Positions 8,831 to 17,181 of a DNA stretch of 33,303 nt are shown in pieces. Every line of letters starts with the position of its first letter. Within the stretch, counting starts at the first letter, position 1. This stretch comes from Candidatus Roizmanbacteria bacterium (GTDB lineage Bacteria > Patescibacteriota > Microgenomatia > UBA1406 > GWC2-37-13). The stretch covers positions 1-33,303 of the forward strand of contig JAAXWC010000015.1 of the NCBI GenBank assembly GCA_013335175.1, in the 5' to 3' direction. The notes beneath the pieces are model-generated. The model was not told the origin of the DNA, searched no databases, and saw only the letters and a list, made by a program, of their open reading frames with translations. The position numbers and the translations under genes were made by a program.

Positions 8831-9126
8831 AAGAATATCTTGTATTGGATGGTATCGGTTTTTTTATCGTTCTATTGCTCGACGGAATACTAAAAACGCA
8901 TGTACTGCAAAGAAAAAAGTTCTGGATATTTCAGTTTATCTGCGCAGGATTATTAACGGTAGTAGACAATTATCTTTCCGGCCGCCCTATCATTCTTTTT
9001 AGCCCACAGTATCTTCTCAACATCCACATAGGTGCCGTCCCTATTGAAAACTATCTTTACAGTTTTAGTTTGTTAACGCTTAATCTTATACTATTCGAAT
9101 ATTTTAAAAACCGTGAAAAAAAATAA
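8827..9126 (+). CDS. crtYd: lycopene cyclase subunit, CrtYd-type
   Basis: Second half of the split lycopene cyclase. The 99-residue membrane protein has three hydrophobic helices, VVDNYLSGRPIILFSPQYLL in the middle, then the signature VPIENYLYSF that mirrors the PxEE motif of CrtYc. Together with CrtYc it would convert lycopene to a monocyclic or bicyclic carotene. The start codon overlaps the crtYc stop (ATGA), and its 3' end overlaps crtI by 14 nt. No Shine-Dalgarno sequence is present, so translation is probably coupled to crtYc. A C50-type elongase/cyclase is an alternative, but no crtEb-like prenyltransferase is nearby. Confidence 0.87.
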   Translation: MKEYLVLDGIGFFIVLLLDGILKTHVLQRKKFWIFQFICAGLLTVVDNYLSGRPIILFSPQYLLNIHIGAVPIENYLYSFSLLTLNLILFEYFKNREKK

Positions 9127-10594
9127 GGTAATAATTATCGGAGCAGGATTGGGAGGTCTGACTGCTGCATGCTATCTTGCAAAAGCAGGGTGTGAAGTAA
9201 CTATCCTCGAAAAAAATTCCTGGGTCGGCGGAAGAATTCAAACGTGGAAAGAACAAGGTTTTACCATTGATATGGGTCCCAGTTGGTACTGGATGCCCCA
9301 GGTATTTGAGGATTTCTTTGCTGATTTTGGAACTTCCGTATCTGATTATTACCAATTAAAGCGTCTCAATCCCTCGTATCGGATATATTTTAAAGATGAA
9401 GCGGTAGATCTTCCCGCTGATCAGGACGAACTGTGTGATTTGTTTGAAAGATATGAAACAGGAGCAGGCAATAAGCTAAAACGCTTGCTGAGTGAGACAA
9501 AACGCGTGTATCAAATTGCGATGCGCAGCTTTATTCCCAAATCGTACCACTCATTTTTTGACGTATTAACACCTTCTCTCTTTCAGGAAGGTTTTCGTAT
9601 TCTATCCACGTACAATGGATTTCAATCGGTGGAATCGTATCTGAGTTCATTTTTCAAGCATCCTAAACTCATAAAAATGTTAGAATTCCCCATCTTTTTT
9701 TTGGGTGGATCTTCTTCTGAAATTCCGGCTGTATATAGCATTATGAACCATGTAGATATGGATCAAGGGACCTGGTACCCTATTGGCGGGATGGCAAAAG
9801 TCGGGTCAGCATTTCAGAAACTTGCTGAAAGTTTGGGAGTAAAAATCTATCTCAATGAAGAGGTTGTATCTCTTCCCGTTCACCAATCCCGTATTACACA
9901 GGTGGTGACAACAAAGCAGACATGTGAGGCGGATTATGTTATTTCCAATGCCGATTATCCGTATACCGAAAACACGTTATTATCGCCCGAAAATCAGAGT
10001 TACTCTCCCTCCTATTGGGAGAAACGAGCACTTGCGCCCTCTGCTTTTCTTGTCTACCTCTGTTTAAATAAAAAAGTTACACGGTTACTTCACCATACCC
10101 TGTTTTTTCATACCGACTGGGATGCACATAACCAGAACCTATTTCAAAAACCTAAGTGGCCCGAAAATCCGCTTTATTATGTATCTTGTCCGACCAAAAC
10201 AGACCCTACCCTAGCTCCAAAAGATCAAGATATTTTGGTTATTTTGATTCCCCTTGCCGCCGGATTAGAGGATAATCCAAGTTTAAGAGAAACATATTAT
10301 AATAAGGTTTTAAGAGATCTGGAAGATACGACGGGAGAACCAATTCGCGACTCAATTCGTGCAAAAAAAATCTATGCTCTGAACGATTTTATACAAGATT
10401 TCCACGCATTTAAAGGAAACGCATACGGATTGGCACAAACACTTTGGCAAACCGCCCTGTTTCGTCCGAGTAATAGAAGTAAAAAAATTAAGAATCTCTC
10501 TTACACCGGACAGTTTACGGTACCAGGAATCGGATTGCCTATGGTTGTTATTTCGGGCAAACTGGCTGCTCATGAGTTACTTACACACCTATGA
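9113..10594 (+). CDS. crtI: phytoene desaturase
   Basis: FAD-dependent desaturase converting phytoene, normally in four steps, to lycopene at the membrane. The 493-residue protein starts with a dinucleotide-binding motif (VIIIGAGLGGLTAACYLA from residue 6) followed by an acidic strand end (LEKN) and VGGR. It ends with the bacterial carotenoid desaturase signature YTGQFTVPGIGLPMVVISGK. Length fits CrtI (about 490-510). Start is GTG at 9113, inside the end of crtYd; the Rossmann motif right behind it supports this choice. The stop overlaps the crtB ATG (ATGA). Desaturation number cannot be read from sequence; a ketolase or desaturase of diapo-type carotenoids is less likely given the cyclase genes. 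Confidence 0.94.
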   Translation: MKKNKVIIIGAGLGGLTAACYLAKAGCEVTILEKNSWVGGRIQTWKEQGFTIDMGPSWYWMPQVFEDFFADFGTSVSDYYQLKRLNPSYRIYFKDEAVDLPADQDELCDLFERYETGAGNKLKRLLSETKRVYQIAMRSFIPKSYHSFFDVLTPSLFQEGFRILSTYNGFQSVESYLSSFFKHPKLIKMLEFPIFFLGGSSSEIPAVYSIMNHVDMDQGTWYPIGGMAKVGSAFQKLAESLGVKIYLNEEVVSLPVHQSRITQVVTTKQTCEADYVISNADYPYTENTLLSPENQSYSPSYWEKRALAPSAFLVYLCLNKKVTRLLHHTLFFHTDWDAHNQNLFQKPKWPENPLYYVSCPTKTDPTLAPKDQDILVILIPLAAGLEDNPSLRETYYNKVLRDLEDTTGEPIRDSIRAKKIYALNDFIQDFHAFKGNAYGLAQTLWQTALFRPSNRSKKIKNLSYTGQFTVPGIGLPMVVISGKLAAHELLTHL

Positions 10595-11415
10595 TTTCCC
10601 CTGATATTTACCAATTATTTAAGAAAAATAGTAAGACATATTTCACCAGCAGTCTGTTTTTCCCACGGGATGTGCAAGATAAAATTGCAACATTATATGC
10701 CTTTGTCCGAACGGCAGATAATTTTGTCGACACGTTGCCACAACAAAAAAAAGAATTCCTTGCGTTTGAGAAAGAGTACTACGCGGTACGAAGTGGCAAA
10801 AAAACGAAACAACCTATCCTTCAATTATTTTCAAAACTAGAAACAGAAGAACAGTTTGATACTGGTTGGACCGATGCTTTTTTAGCTTCAATGAAAATGG
10901 ATCTTACCAAAAAAACATATACTTCTCTTGCTGAAACTGAGTCGTACATTTATGGCTCTGCAAATGTTATTGGGCTCTATATCGCCAAAATACTGCATCT
11001 TCCTCAAACGAGCTATCACTACGCTGAATTGCTCGGAAAAAGTATGCAGTTTATGAATTTTATTCGTGATATCAATGAAGATATCCAGTTAGGACGCAAT
11101 TATTTTCCTCAAGAAGATATGAAACGGTTTTCTTTACAAAGTCTTGACTATCAAGAAACCCGGGAAAAACCGGAGCAGTTTTGCAGATTTGTCCAGTTCC
11201 AAATTCAGCGATATAATCAATGGCAAAAAGAAGCGGAGAAAGGATTTCAATATATTCCAAAACGTTATCTCACCCCTATTAAAACTGCATCAGAAATGTA
11301 TAAATGGACAAGCGCCATCATTCAAAAAGATCCATTTATCGTATATAGAAAAAAAATAAAACCATCCTATGCGCGCATTGTTTCTACCGCTTTTTTAATA
11401 TGGCTAAAAAAATAA
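10591..11415 (+). CDS. crtB: phytoene synthase
   Basis: It joins two geranylgeranyl diphosphates head to head to make phytoene. The 274-residue protein contains both aspartate-rich motifs of the squalene/phytoene synthase family: DNFVD at 43-47 and RDINEDIQLGRNYFP starting at 159. YAFVRTADNFVD and YIYGSANVIGLY are also typical. It is slightly shorter than usual (about 290-310) because the C-terminal helix region is trimmed. As last gene of the operon it overlaps crtI by 4 nt, and its final 32 nt overlap the convergent GT87 gene. Confidence 0.93.
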   Translation: MISPDIYQLFKKNSKTYFTSSLFFPRDVQDKIATLYAFVRTADNFVDTLPQQKKEFLAFEKEYYAVRSGKKTKQPILQLFSKLETEEQFDTGWTDAFLASMKMDLTKKTYTSLAETESYIYGSANVIGLYIAKILHLPQTSYHYAELLGKSMQFMNFIRDINEDIQLGRNYFPQEDMKRFSLQSLDYQETREKPEQFCRFVQFQIQRYNQWQKEAEKGFQYIPKRYLTPIKTASEMYKWTSAIIQKDPFIVYRKKIKPSYARIVSTAFLIWLKK

Positions 11416-12517
11416 GTATAAAAGCTCCATACCCCACTTCTGGTACTGCATAAAACAGACATAAACTCAGTAACATAGCTAAGATAAATAAATACGTTTC
11501 TCTATACAGCAGAAGCACTACGGGAAACAACAGACTGAGATCGTGATAATGGGTATGCGGACTAAGGATGAAACCACCTAAAAGGAGAATACTCCAAACC
11601 TGCAGAACTGGCATCTGCGCCCACTCCGTTCTCGACATTCGCATAAATAGCCATGCAATACCCAAAAAGCTTAGAATCGAAATACTCATCTGAGAGACAT
11701 ATCCCTGAAAGAACTTGAATCCTGTTAGCTGCGCAGCGGTATTTGTCCCATACTCATTTATCCAGTGAGATGCTTGCATCAGCAATAATAGGTATTCTTT
11801 CATCCCTGTACTTCCAACCAGACAAAACGAAACCATGATGAGGCTACAAATACCCGTCCCCAGTCCAACAAGCGTTCGCCAATTTCTTACTTTCATAAAA
11901 TATATAAGAGGGAAAATAAGAAAATAGGGTTTCACCAATAACAGAGAAAGCACAACCCCTGCTTCCCAATTTCGTTTATGTAACAACAGCAACATCCCTC
12001 CTAACACGGATACCGACAAAACGAGTGAAAACTGTCCATTGATTACCGTTACCCAAAAAGGGAGATAGGCAGTAATGAGTAAGGGTATTCCGACGTAATC
12101 TGTCGATGCATTGCGTGTTTGAATTTTCTGTGTCAAAAAGAATATGAGACACACAAATAAGAGATTACTACCGGCAAAAATAATATAAGCTGTGGAAAAA
12201 GGGACAAGAGCAAGAGGAGTAAGCACTGCTGCGACAAACGGTGGATTGAGAAAAGGAAGGAGCTGTTCTTCACGTCGTATCGGAGCAAACTGTTTTTGAA
12301 CTTGGGTTTGTGTTGATAACCGATAGAGATTCTTACCTTCCCCCTGAGACAGGAGTACTGCGCCCGTATACTGTGCACGAAAATCGGTAGTTGCGAAACG
12401 CGAAGTTAACTGCGCACTTACCAAAATAACAAAGCCCAGTACTATGAAGAATATGAAACCAAAGAAAACACGGTGTATCCACCGTTCGCGCGGTGAAAGA
12501 GGAAAGCTGAGGTTCAT
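11384..12517 (-). CDS. DUF2029/GT87-type membrane mannosyltransferase candidate
   Basis: The 377-residue polytopic protein has about ten helices. The first large loop carries ATTDFRAQYTGAVLLSQGEG and later FLNPPFVAAVLTPL; the C-terminal part has LSPHTHYHDLSLLFPV. This order (D-x-R-x-x-Y-x-G, L-N-P-P-F, P-H-x-x-x-H-D) is that of DUF2029/GT87 proteins, relatives of the actinobacterial polyprenyl-phosphomannose alpha-mannosyltransferases. It would act outside the membrane on envelope glycans; the precise acceptor is unknown. The last 32 nt overlap crtB on the other strand. A TATACT (12527-12532, minus strand) lies 9 nt before the ATG, so the mRNA is nearly leaderless. Confidence 0.78.
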   Translation of the reverse strand: MNLSFPLSPRERWIHRVFFGFIFFIVLGFVILVSAQLTSRFATTDFRAQYTGAVLLSQGEGKNLYRLSTQTQVQKQFAPIRREEQLLPFLNPPFVAAVLTPLALVPFSTAYIIFAGSNLLFVCLIFFLTQKIQTRNASTDYVGIPLLITAYLPFWVTVINGQFSLVLSVSVLGGMLLLLHKRNWEAGVVLSLLLVKPYFLIFPLIYFMKVRNWRTLVGLGTGICSLIMVSFCLVGSTGMKEYLLLLMQASHWINEYGTNTAAQLTGFKFFQGYVSQMSISILSFLGIAWLFMRMSRTEWAQMPVLQVWSILLLGGFILSPHTHYHDLSLLFPVVLLLYRETYLFILAMLLSLCLFYAVPEVGYGAFILIFLAILKKR

Positions 12518-12545
12518 ACGGCTTTCAGTATACTTTGTTTTCCTA

Positions 12546-12551
12546 TATAAT
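12546..12551 (+). promoter_or_regulatory. -10 box of the cupin gene
   Basis: TATAAT at 12546-12551 precedes a short leader with a strong Shine-Dalgarno sequence AAGGAGG (12561-12567), 8 nt before the ATG at 12576. This gene therefore uses a conventional leader, unlike most promoter-proximal genes here. Confidence 0.55.
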
Positions 12552-12575
12552 GAGTAGAGAAAGGAGGAAAAATAT

Positions 12576-12959
12576 ATGACTGGATTTGTAACAAATATTG
12601 AAGAAAAAACACAGGAAAATTCTCATTTTCGCCAGGTAATTTTTACATCTCAACATAATCAGCTCGTACTCATGCATCTCCAACCATCCGAAGATATTGG
12701 AATGGAAGTACATGCATACACTGATCAGTTTTTGCGTATTGAAAGTGGCGAAGGGAAGGTAATTATGAATGGTGAAGAAACAATGATTCAAGATGGCAGT
12801 GCGATCGTCGTTCCTGCTGGAACGCAACACAATGTAATCAATACATCCGCCGATCATCCACTCAAACTGTACACTATTTACAGTCCACCACATCACAAAG
12901 ACGGGACCGTTCACCATACCAAACAAGACGCGCTCAATGACACTGAAGATCATTTGTAA
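12576..12959 (+). CDS. cupin-domain protein, mannose-6-phosphate-isomerase-like fold
   Basis: The 127-residue protein is a single beta-barrel cupin. Motif 1 reads GMEVHAYTDQFLRIESGEG and motif 2 reads GSAIVVPAGTQHNVIN, giving metal ligands His, Asp/Gln, Glu and His in the usual places. The second histidine of the classical HxH is replaced, as in a widespread conserved cupin family with the C-terminal LKLYTIYSPPHHKDGTVH segment. Members are often annotated as type II mannose-6-phosphate isomerase-like, but the actual substrate is not known. It is preceded by a perfect Shine-Dalgarno sequence and followed by a strong terminator, so it is a stand-alone, probably well expressed gene. Confidence 0.88.
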   Translation: MTGFVTNIEEKTQENSHFRQVIFTSQHNQLVLMHLQPSEDIGMEVHAYTDQFLRIESGEGKVIMNGEETMIQDGSAIVVPAGTQHNVINTSADHPLKLYTIYSPPHHKDGTVHHTKQDALNDTEDHL

Positions 12960-12988
12960 TCGTTTTGTTACTTTTTAAATAACAATGA

Positions 12989-13016
12989 CTACTCATTCCT
13001 GAATGAGTAGTTTTTT
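12989..13016 (+). terminator. rho-independent terminator after the cupin gene
   Basis: A perfect 10-bp inverted repeat (CTACTCATTC at 12989-12998 and GAATGAGTAG at 13001-13010) is followed by six T. This is the clearest intrinsic terminator in the window. Confidence 0.9.
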
Positions 13017-13066
13017 GTATGTGTTCTATGTTATTTTCTGTTGGTTTTAGTTCATTTTCACAAGCA

Positions 13067-14272
13067 CTATTGTGGGAGATCCAGTGATTCTTTGTTAACT
13101 TTAATCATCTTCATTTGAAATGAAATAACTAACTGTAGACTTAGTAACAAACAAATAAGCAGACCTAAATAAAACCCCACTAGTTTTGCTGTATAAAGGT
13201 TGGACGCATAACCGAGTGCTATCGCGGTAATTGCATAGGGAATATTTTTAATCATGTTGTAAGTAGAAAGGGTTGTTGCACGATACCTGGATTCTGTAAA
13301 AGAATGAATAAATACAGAACTAAGATTAGTAAAAATAGCGAAAAAAACAGAGCGAAAAATCAGAGTAATACCTCCCAGTAGGATACCCACCAAAGGAGAA
13401 ATAAGTAACGATACTCCCAGTGCATACCCAAAAAAAACGAACGAAAAGCGATATCCCCATATTTTTGTGATCACTGGAGTCAGTTGCGATGCTACAGCAG
13501 CGACAGTACTAATTACCGCCCACAAAATACCGATTTGAATCGCAGTAAATCCAAACTCAGAGCTCATCATACTGTCGAGCATTTCGTTCACGAGTACCAT
13601 TATGGTACTTACTGATAACAGAAGGATCATATGGCTCACTATGAACGAAGATTTCATGAGTTGATGAAATCCTGACTTTGTTTGTTTCACAAACTCAGCG
13701 ATAGAGAATTTATTGGTATCTACGTGCGGTTCAGAGAGAAATAAGGTAACGACCAAACCGATACCATACACTCCTCCATTGACAATAAATGGAAGTCTAG
13801 GGTCTATGGTATATAAGAATCCGCCAATTACACTACAGATAGCTGGGAAAAACCATTGCAACGAATTGATGTTAGAAATCACTTTTGCAAATTGTTCTAT
13901 TTTACCGTTCTCTTTGAGTGAATCATACACCAATGCTTCTAATGTCCCCGAGTAGAGGGCTCCTCCGATTGCTAGAATAAAAACAGAGATACTCAGCATC
14001 GGCATATCTTTTGCATAGGCCATGAGCAATGATCCAATCACCTCGAGCAAAAATGAGACAAATAACGTTTTTTTCTTTCCTAATAAGTCCGCAATAGCAC
14101 CAGTTGGAATTTCCATCACCGTCGTAGTTACAAAAAGTACTGTTTCAATCAAACCAATCCCCGTGTAGTTTGTAAACCGAAGATAAAAATAGATCCAGAT
14201 CCCAAGCCAAAACCACGAAAATCGGCAAAGGGTCAAAACATAAGATAGCCAAATATTACGCATAGAATTCAT
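13067..14272 (-). CDS. MFS transporter
   Basis: A 401-residue protein with about 12 transmembrane helices. After helix 2 it has the loop IADLLGKKKTLFVSFLLEVIG, a version of the MFS motif A (G-x-x-x-D-x-x-G-R/K-K). The N-terminal segment RNIWLSYVLTLCRFSWFWLGI and the following ETVLFVTTTVMEIPTGAIAD resemble the drug-efflux-like MFS group often found with unknown substrate. Three in-frame starts exist (TTG 14278, ATG 14272, ATG 14263). ATG 14272 is preferred because TATAAT lies 7 nt upstream. Substrate unknown. Confidence 0.85.
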   Translation of the reverse strand: MNSMRNIWLSYVLTLCRFSWFWLGIWIYFYLRFTNYTGIGLIETVLFVTTTVMEIPTGAIADLLGKKKTLFVSFLLEVIGSLLMAYAKDMPMLSISVFILAIGGALYSGTLEALVYDSLKENGKIEQFAKVISNINSLQWFFPAICSVIGGFLYTIDPRLPFIVNGGVYGIGLVVTLFLSEPHVDTNKFSIAEFVKQTKSGFHQLMKSSFIVSHMILLLSVSTIMVLVNEMLDSMMSSEFGFTAIQIGILWAVISTVAAVASQLTPVITKIWGYRFSFVFFGYALGVSLLISPLVGILLGGITLIFRSVFFAIFTNLSSVFIHSFTESRYRATTLSTYNMIKNIPYAITAIALGYASNLYTAKLVGFYLGLLICLLLSLQLVISFQMKMIKVNKESLDLPQ

Positions 14273-14279
14273 GTACAAA

Positions 14280-14285
14280 ATTATA
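14280..14285 (-). promoter_or_regulatory. -10 box, leaderless start of the MFS gene
   Basis: TATAAT on the minus strand, 7 nt upstream of the ATG at 14272. A CTGATA sequence 18 bp further upstream (14304-14309) could serve as -35. Confidence 0.5.
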
Positions 14286-14396
14286 CCCGCAAAGCAATAA
14301 TATTATCAGGTCAACAAACAAACACTCTGTCCTCTTCATACAAGTTCCATGTCCTCTTCCTACGTACTCCTGATGGTAGTCTACTACTGTTACCGC

Positions 14397-14564
14397 ATGG
14401 GAGTAAAGACAATATTAAACAGATTCCTTTCATCAGTGAAACGATCAAAAGATCTTGGAGCACACATACCTTTTTTATCAACAGAGGAAGGTACTTATCC
14501 CTATAATTTTTATCAAAGAATTGGTTTTACAAACAAATTTTCTGCGTCACTTTATTCAAAATAA
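14397..14564 (+). pseudogene. chimeric remnant: copy of the cfa 5' end joined to a GNAT-like tail
   Basis: An open stretch of 55 codons begins MGVKTILNRFLSSVKR and ends with GTYPYNFYQRIGFT. Its first 48 nt match the first 48 nt of the cfa gene at 15600 at 40 positions (by hand), with no gap. The end resembles the last motif of GNAT acetyltransferases (FYxxxGF), preceded by the GNAT-like strand PFLSTEEG. It is far too short for either family, and a GNAT domain needs about 90 more residues upstream. The frame is open upstream to 14349. The likely reading is a decayed gene, possibly formed when the cfa start was duplicated; a small expressed protein cannot be excluded. Confidence 0.5.
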
Positions 14565-15527
14565 TCAGGTTTTCTCTAACATCTGCTTTGCTTCTTCGTG
14601 CCATTGTTTTGTTTCTGTACTCGTATCGCCAGTATTTATAAGCACTGATGTTCTGAGAAAATATGAGGCATACGCAGCTTGAATGAGTGCAGGAATCGAC
14701 TCTAACTCATAAACCGATAGCATATGAATTTTTTGATATTCATCTACTACAGTTTGAATAATTTCATCTTTTTTATTCCAATTTTCGCTAGAAAGACAAA
14801 ACCACGCTAAAAATGTTGATAGTTCTATCAGCTTTGCATCGTAACTCGCGCAACCAAAATCGAGAATGCAGTACTCTCCTTTATTGTTCTTCAGCACATG
14901 CTTTCTTTGCATATCTCCATGGATTACAGCCTTACTGAATCGCGAAAAATCAAGATCAGAAAACCGAGTAATGGCAGGATTTAACAATTTCATTTGATCC
15001 GGTAAAAGATACTGTTTTGTCCGTTCGTACTCTTTGATTAAATTCTTATTTCCCCAAGAGTCATAATCTTCCTCCACCGGAAAATTCAATGTATTTAGGT
15101 GTGCAATATGGGCGGTGAGAGAAATAATATCTTGCCTTGTAGTGTTCTTTTCCTCCTCAAAATTATTCCCTTCAAAAAAATCTGTAAGAATATAGGAGAC
15201 CTGGGCATATGCATGTAAAAACGCACGGTCACTTCCTAAAACAAGATTTATTACTGGCACATGGATACTGCTCGCTTGTTCTAATATTTTTACATAACTT
15301 GCAATTACGCTCTTTGATCTACTTTTAGAAAATATCTTCAAAACATATTTTTTATCGAGGGTTGATATCAAAAAATTTGCATCTTCATATCCCTCCAGTA
15401 TCGGCTCGCAATCTAGGATCTGACCTATGAAATATTGCTTTTGTATTTTGACTAACAATTGTTCAATATTCCCTGTTAAATTTGTTCTTTTAATGAGTGT
15501 TCTTATACCCTGTTCATTTTCATCCAT
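14565..15527 (-). CDS. aminoglycoside/choline phosphotransferase-family kinase (APH)
   Basis: The 320-residue protein has the APH/protein-kinase-like fold. The nucleotide-lobe strand KKYVLKIFSK carries a lysine, and the Brenner motif is VIHGDMQRKHVLKN (His203, Asp205). The Mg-binding segment is ILDFGCAS (Asp223). This fits small-molecule kinases such as homoserine, choline or aminoglycoside kinases; the true substrate is unknown. The gene sits between two copies of the first 48 nt of cfa (14397-14444 and 15600-15647), which may relate to how it arrived. Confidence 0.8.
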   Translation of the reverse strand: MDENEQGIRTLIKRTNLTGNIEQLLVKIQKQYFIGQILDCEPILEGYEDANFLISTLDKKYVLKIFSKSRSKSVIASYVKILEQASSIHVPVINLVLGSDRAFLHAYAQVSYILTDFFEGNNFEEEKNTTRQDIISLTAHIAHLNTLNFPVEEDYDSWGNKNLIKEYERTKQYLLPDQMKLLNPAITRFSDLDFSRFSKAVIHGDMQRKHVLKNNKGEYCILDFGCASYDAKLIELSTFLAWFCLSSENWNKKDEIIQTVVDEYQKIHMLSVYELESIPALIQAAYASYFLRTSVLINTGDTSTETKQWHEEAKQMLEKT

Positions 15528-15533
15528 GACATT

Positions 15534-15539
15534 ATTATA
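15534..15539 (-). promoter_or_regulatory. -10 box, leaderless start of the APH-like kinase gene
   Basis: TATAAT on the minus strand, 6 nt upstream of the ATG at 15527; no Shine-Dalgarno sequence. Confidence 0.5.
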
Positions 15540-15599
15540 CTCTCATAATTCATACCTTCTTCCCATTAACTTTTTACCCAAAATAACTACGATATTTGT

Positions 15600-16745
15600 A
15601 TGGGAGAGAAAACACTATTAAACAAATTTCTTTCATCAGTAAAAAGAGGAAGTTTGGAGATTACCTACTGGGACGGCGAAACAAAAATGTTTGGAACCAC
15701 CAGTCCAAAAGTACAAATTACAATCCATGATCCTTCTGCAATCTGGGATGTTGTAAATAAATCAACACTTGGATTTGGTGAAGCGTACATGGACGGAAGA
15801 ATAGATGTTTCATCGCCATTAGAAATGGTATCTCTATTCTTGGACGATATTCCTTCCCATCCGCATTATCCTCCAGGTTGGAACGTACCAAAAGAGCAAC
15901 AGGTTCAATTTCATTACGACAAAGGAAATGATTTCTTTTCTTTGTGGCTTGATTCAACACTTTCCTATAGCTGCGCATACTTTCAAAAAGAAACGGATTC
16001 TATAGAAAAAGCCCAGTCTCAAAAGACCGCCTACATTTTAAAAAAATTACACCTTCAAGAGAGCCATTCATTGTTGGATATTGGATGCGGTTGGGGGCAT
16101 TTACTTATTGCTGCTGCCAAACACTATGGAGTAACAGGTTTAGGGATTACCCTGAGTGAAAAACAATACGAATATGCAAAAGAAATAGCTAAACGAGAAG
16201 GTATCGAACATCGGGTAAAGTTTCAGTTGATGAGTTTTGAAGATTTAAAAAAGAATAATGATCAGTTCGATCGTATTGTAAGCATTGGTATGTTTGAGCA
16301 TGTTGGACGGCCGAACTATTCGGAATATTTTCATACCCTAAAATCCGTTTTAAAAAAAGGAGGCTTGGGTCTCCTTCATACTATTACGCAGCAAAAAGAA
16401 CAGGGGTCAGATCCGTGGCTTGATACCTATATTTTCCCCGGAGGAATGATTCCCTCAGTTCGAGAGATTGTCCAACTTCTCCCCGATTTTCATTTTTATC
16501 TTCTGGATTATGAAAATTTGAGAGCTCATTATGCACTTACCCTTCGCAGATGGCAGGAGAAATTTGACGAGAATAAAGATCGTATTGAAAAAAAATATGG
16601 CGAATCGTTTTATCGCATGTGGAGGCTTTATTTATCTACTTCCCTAGGTGGTTTTCAGTATGGACATTTATCACTTTCACAGTTTACTTTTTCAAAAGAA
16701 ATAGATTATTCGTATCCTCTTACCCGAGATTCCCTTTATGCCTAA
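15600..16745 (+). CDS. cfa: cyclopropane-fatty-acyl-phospholipid synthase
   Basis: It uses S-adenosylmethionine to add a methylene bridge (or methyl group) to unsaturated acyl chains of membrane phospholipids. The 381-residue protein has the N-terminal Cfa domain (FGTTSPKVQITIHDPSA, GFGEAYMDGRIDV), the core HYDKGNDFFSLWLDSTLSYS ending in YSCAYF, and the SAM-binding motif LLDIGCGWGHLLI (Asp160-Gly166). FEHVG (from 232) contains the bicarbonate-site glutamate Glu233. All catalytic features are present. With the carotenoid genes it suggests active modification of the membrane, although CPR-type cells are thought to depend on others for lipids. The near-perfect spacing of TACGAT (15588-15593), 6 nt before ATG, suggests another leaderless start. 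Confidence 0.94.
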   Translation: MGEKTLLNKFLSSVKRGSLEITYWDGETKMFGTTSPKVQITIHDPSAIWDVVNKSTLGFGEAYMDGRIDVSSPLEMVSLFLDDIPSHPHYPPGWNVPKEQQVQFHYDKGNDFFSLWLDSTLSYSCAYFQKETDSIEKAQSQKTAYILKKLHLQESHSLLDIGCGWGHLLIAAAKHYGVTGLGITLSEKQYEYAKEIAKREGIEHRVKFQLMSFEDLKKNNDQFDRIVSIGMFEHVGRPNYSEYFHTLKSVLKKGGLGLLHTITQQKEQGSDPWLDTYIFPGGMIPSVREIVQLLPDFHFYLLDYENLRAHYALTLRRWQEKFDENKDRIEKKYGESFYRMWRLYLSTSLGGFQYGHLSLSQFTFSKEIDYSYPLTRDSLYA

Positions 16746-16769
16746 ATCGGTGATTTAGTGCTTCATATG

Positions 16770-16994
16770 TCACATTTCTATTATTTCAATCACTTTATTT
16801 TTCGATTTTTCACCTGCTATGAGAAAAACATTGGCTTTTTTTGTATGAAAATGAGCAGCCAGAGATTCTATAACTGCTTTGTTTGCTTTTCCTTCCAGAG
16901 GCGGTTCGTGCACATAAACATGCAACGTCCCAAGTAGGTCTTGTTCTATATGTGATTTTTTTGCATTTGGATGCGCAATTACAGAAATTTTCAT
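16770..16994 (-). CDS. DUF167 / YggU-family protein
   Basis: The 74-residue protein matches the small DUF167 family of unknown function: MKISVIAHPNAKKS at the start, then LHVYVHEPPLEGKANKAVIE in the middle and VFLIAGEKSKNKVIEI at the end. The PPLEGKANKAV core is the family hallmark. The frame is open to 17087, but the start at 16994 matches the family N-terminus. It is convergent with cfa, 24 nt away. Confidence 0.88.
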   Translation of the reverse strand: MKISVIAHPNAKKSHIEQDLLGTLHVYVHEPPLEGKANKAVIESLAAHFHTKKANVFLIAGEKSKNKVIEIIEM

Positions 16995-17170
16995 ATATGG
17001 GAAGATATCACATGAAAAATTCGTTCCGCCAGACGATGATGATCTGTCCCCGACATATATCCCCACGTGTTGGAATCTCCAAAGCAAAGAGCTCGAAGCG
17101 CTTTTGGATTGATATTCATACGATTATTATAGCATGCACTACAAAGCTCTCAATGATCCGCCCTACCTGT

Positions 17171-17176
17171 TATAAT
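17171..17176 (+). promoter_or_regulatory. -10 box, leaderless start of the zinc-ribbon gene
   Basis: TATAAT, 5 nt upstream of the ATG at 17182; no Shine-Dalgarno sequence. Confidence 0.5.
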
Positions 17177-17181
17177 AGCGT

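Noticed and set aside
7263-11415. Rhodopsin or carotenoid-cleaving enzyme beside the carotenoid operon
   Set aside because: I looked for a seven-helix protein with a retinal-lysine helix and for a Blh/Brp-type dioxygenase. The neighbouring membrane proteins are GT-C glycosyltransferase-like and an MFS transporter.
12543-12953. 136-residue minus-strand ORF opposite the cupin
   Set aside because: Exact antisense of a clear cupin gene that has a Shine-Dalgarno sequence and terminator.
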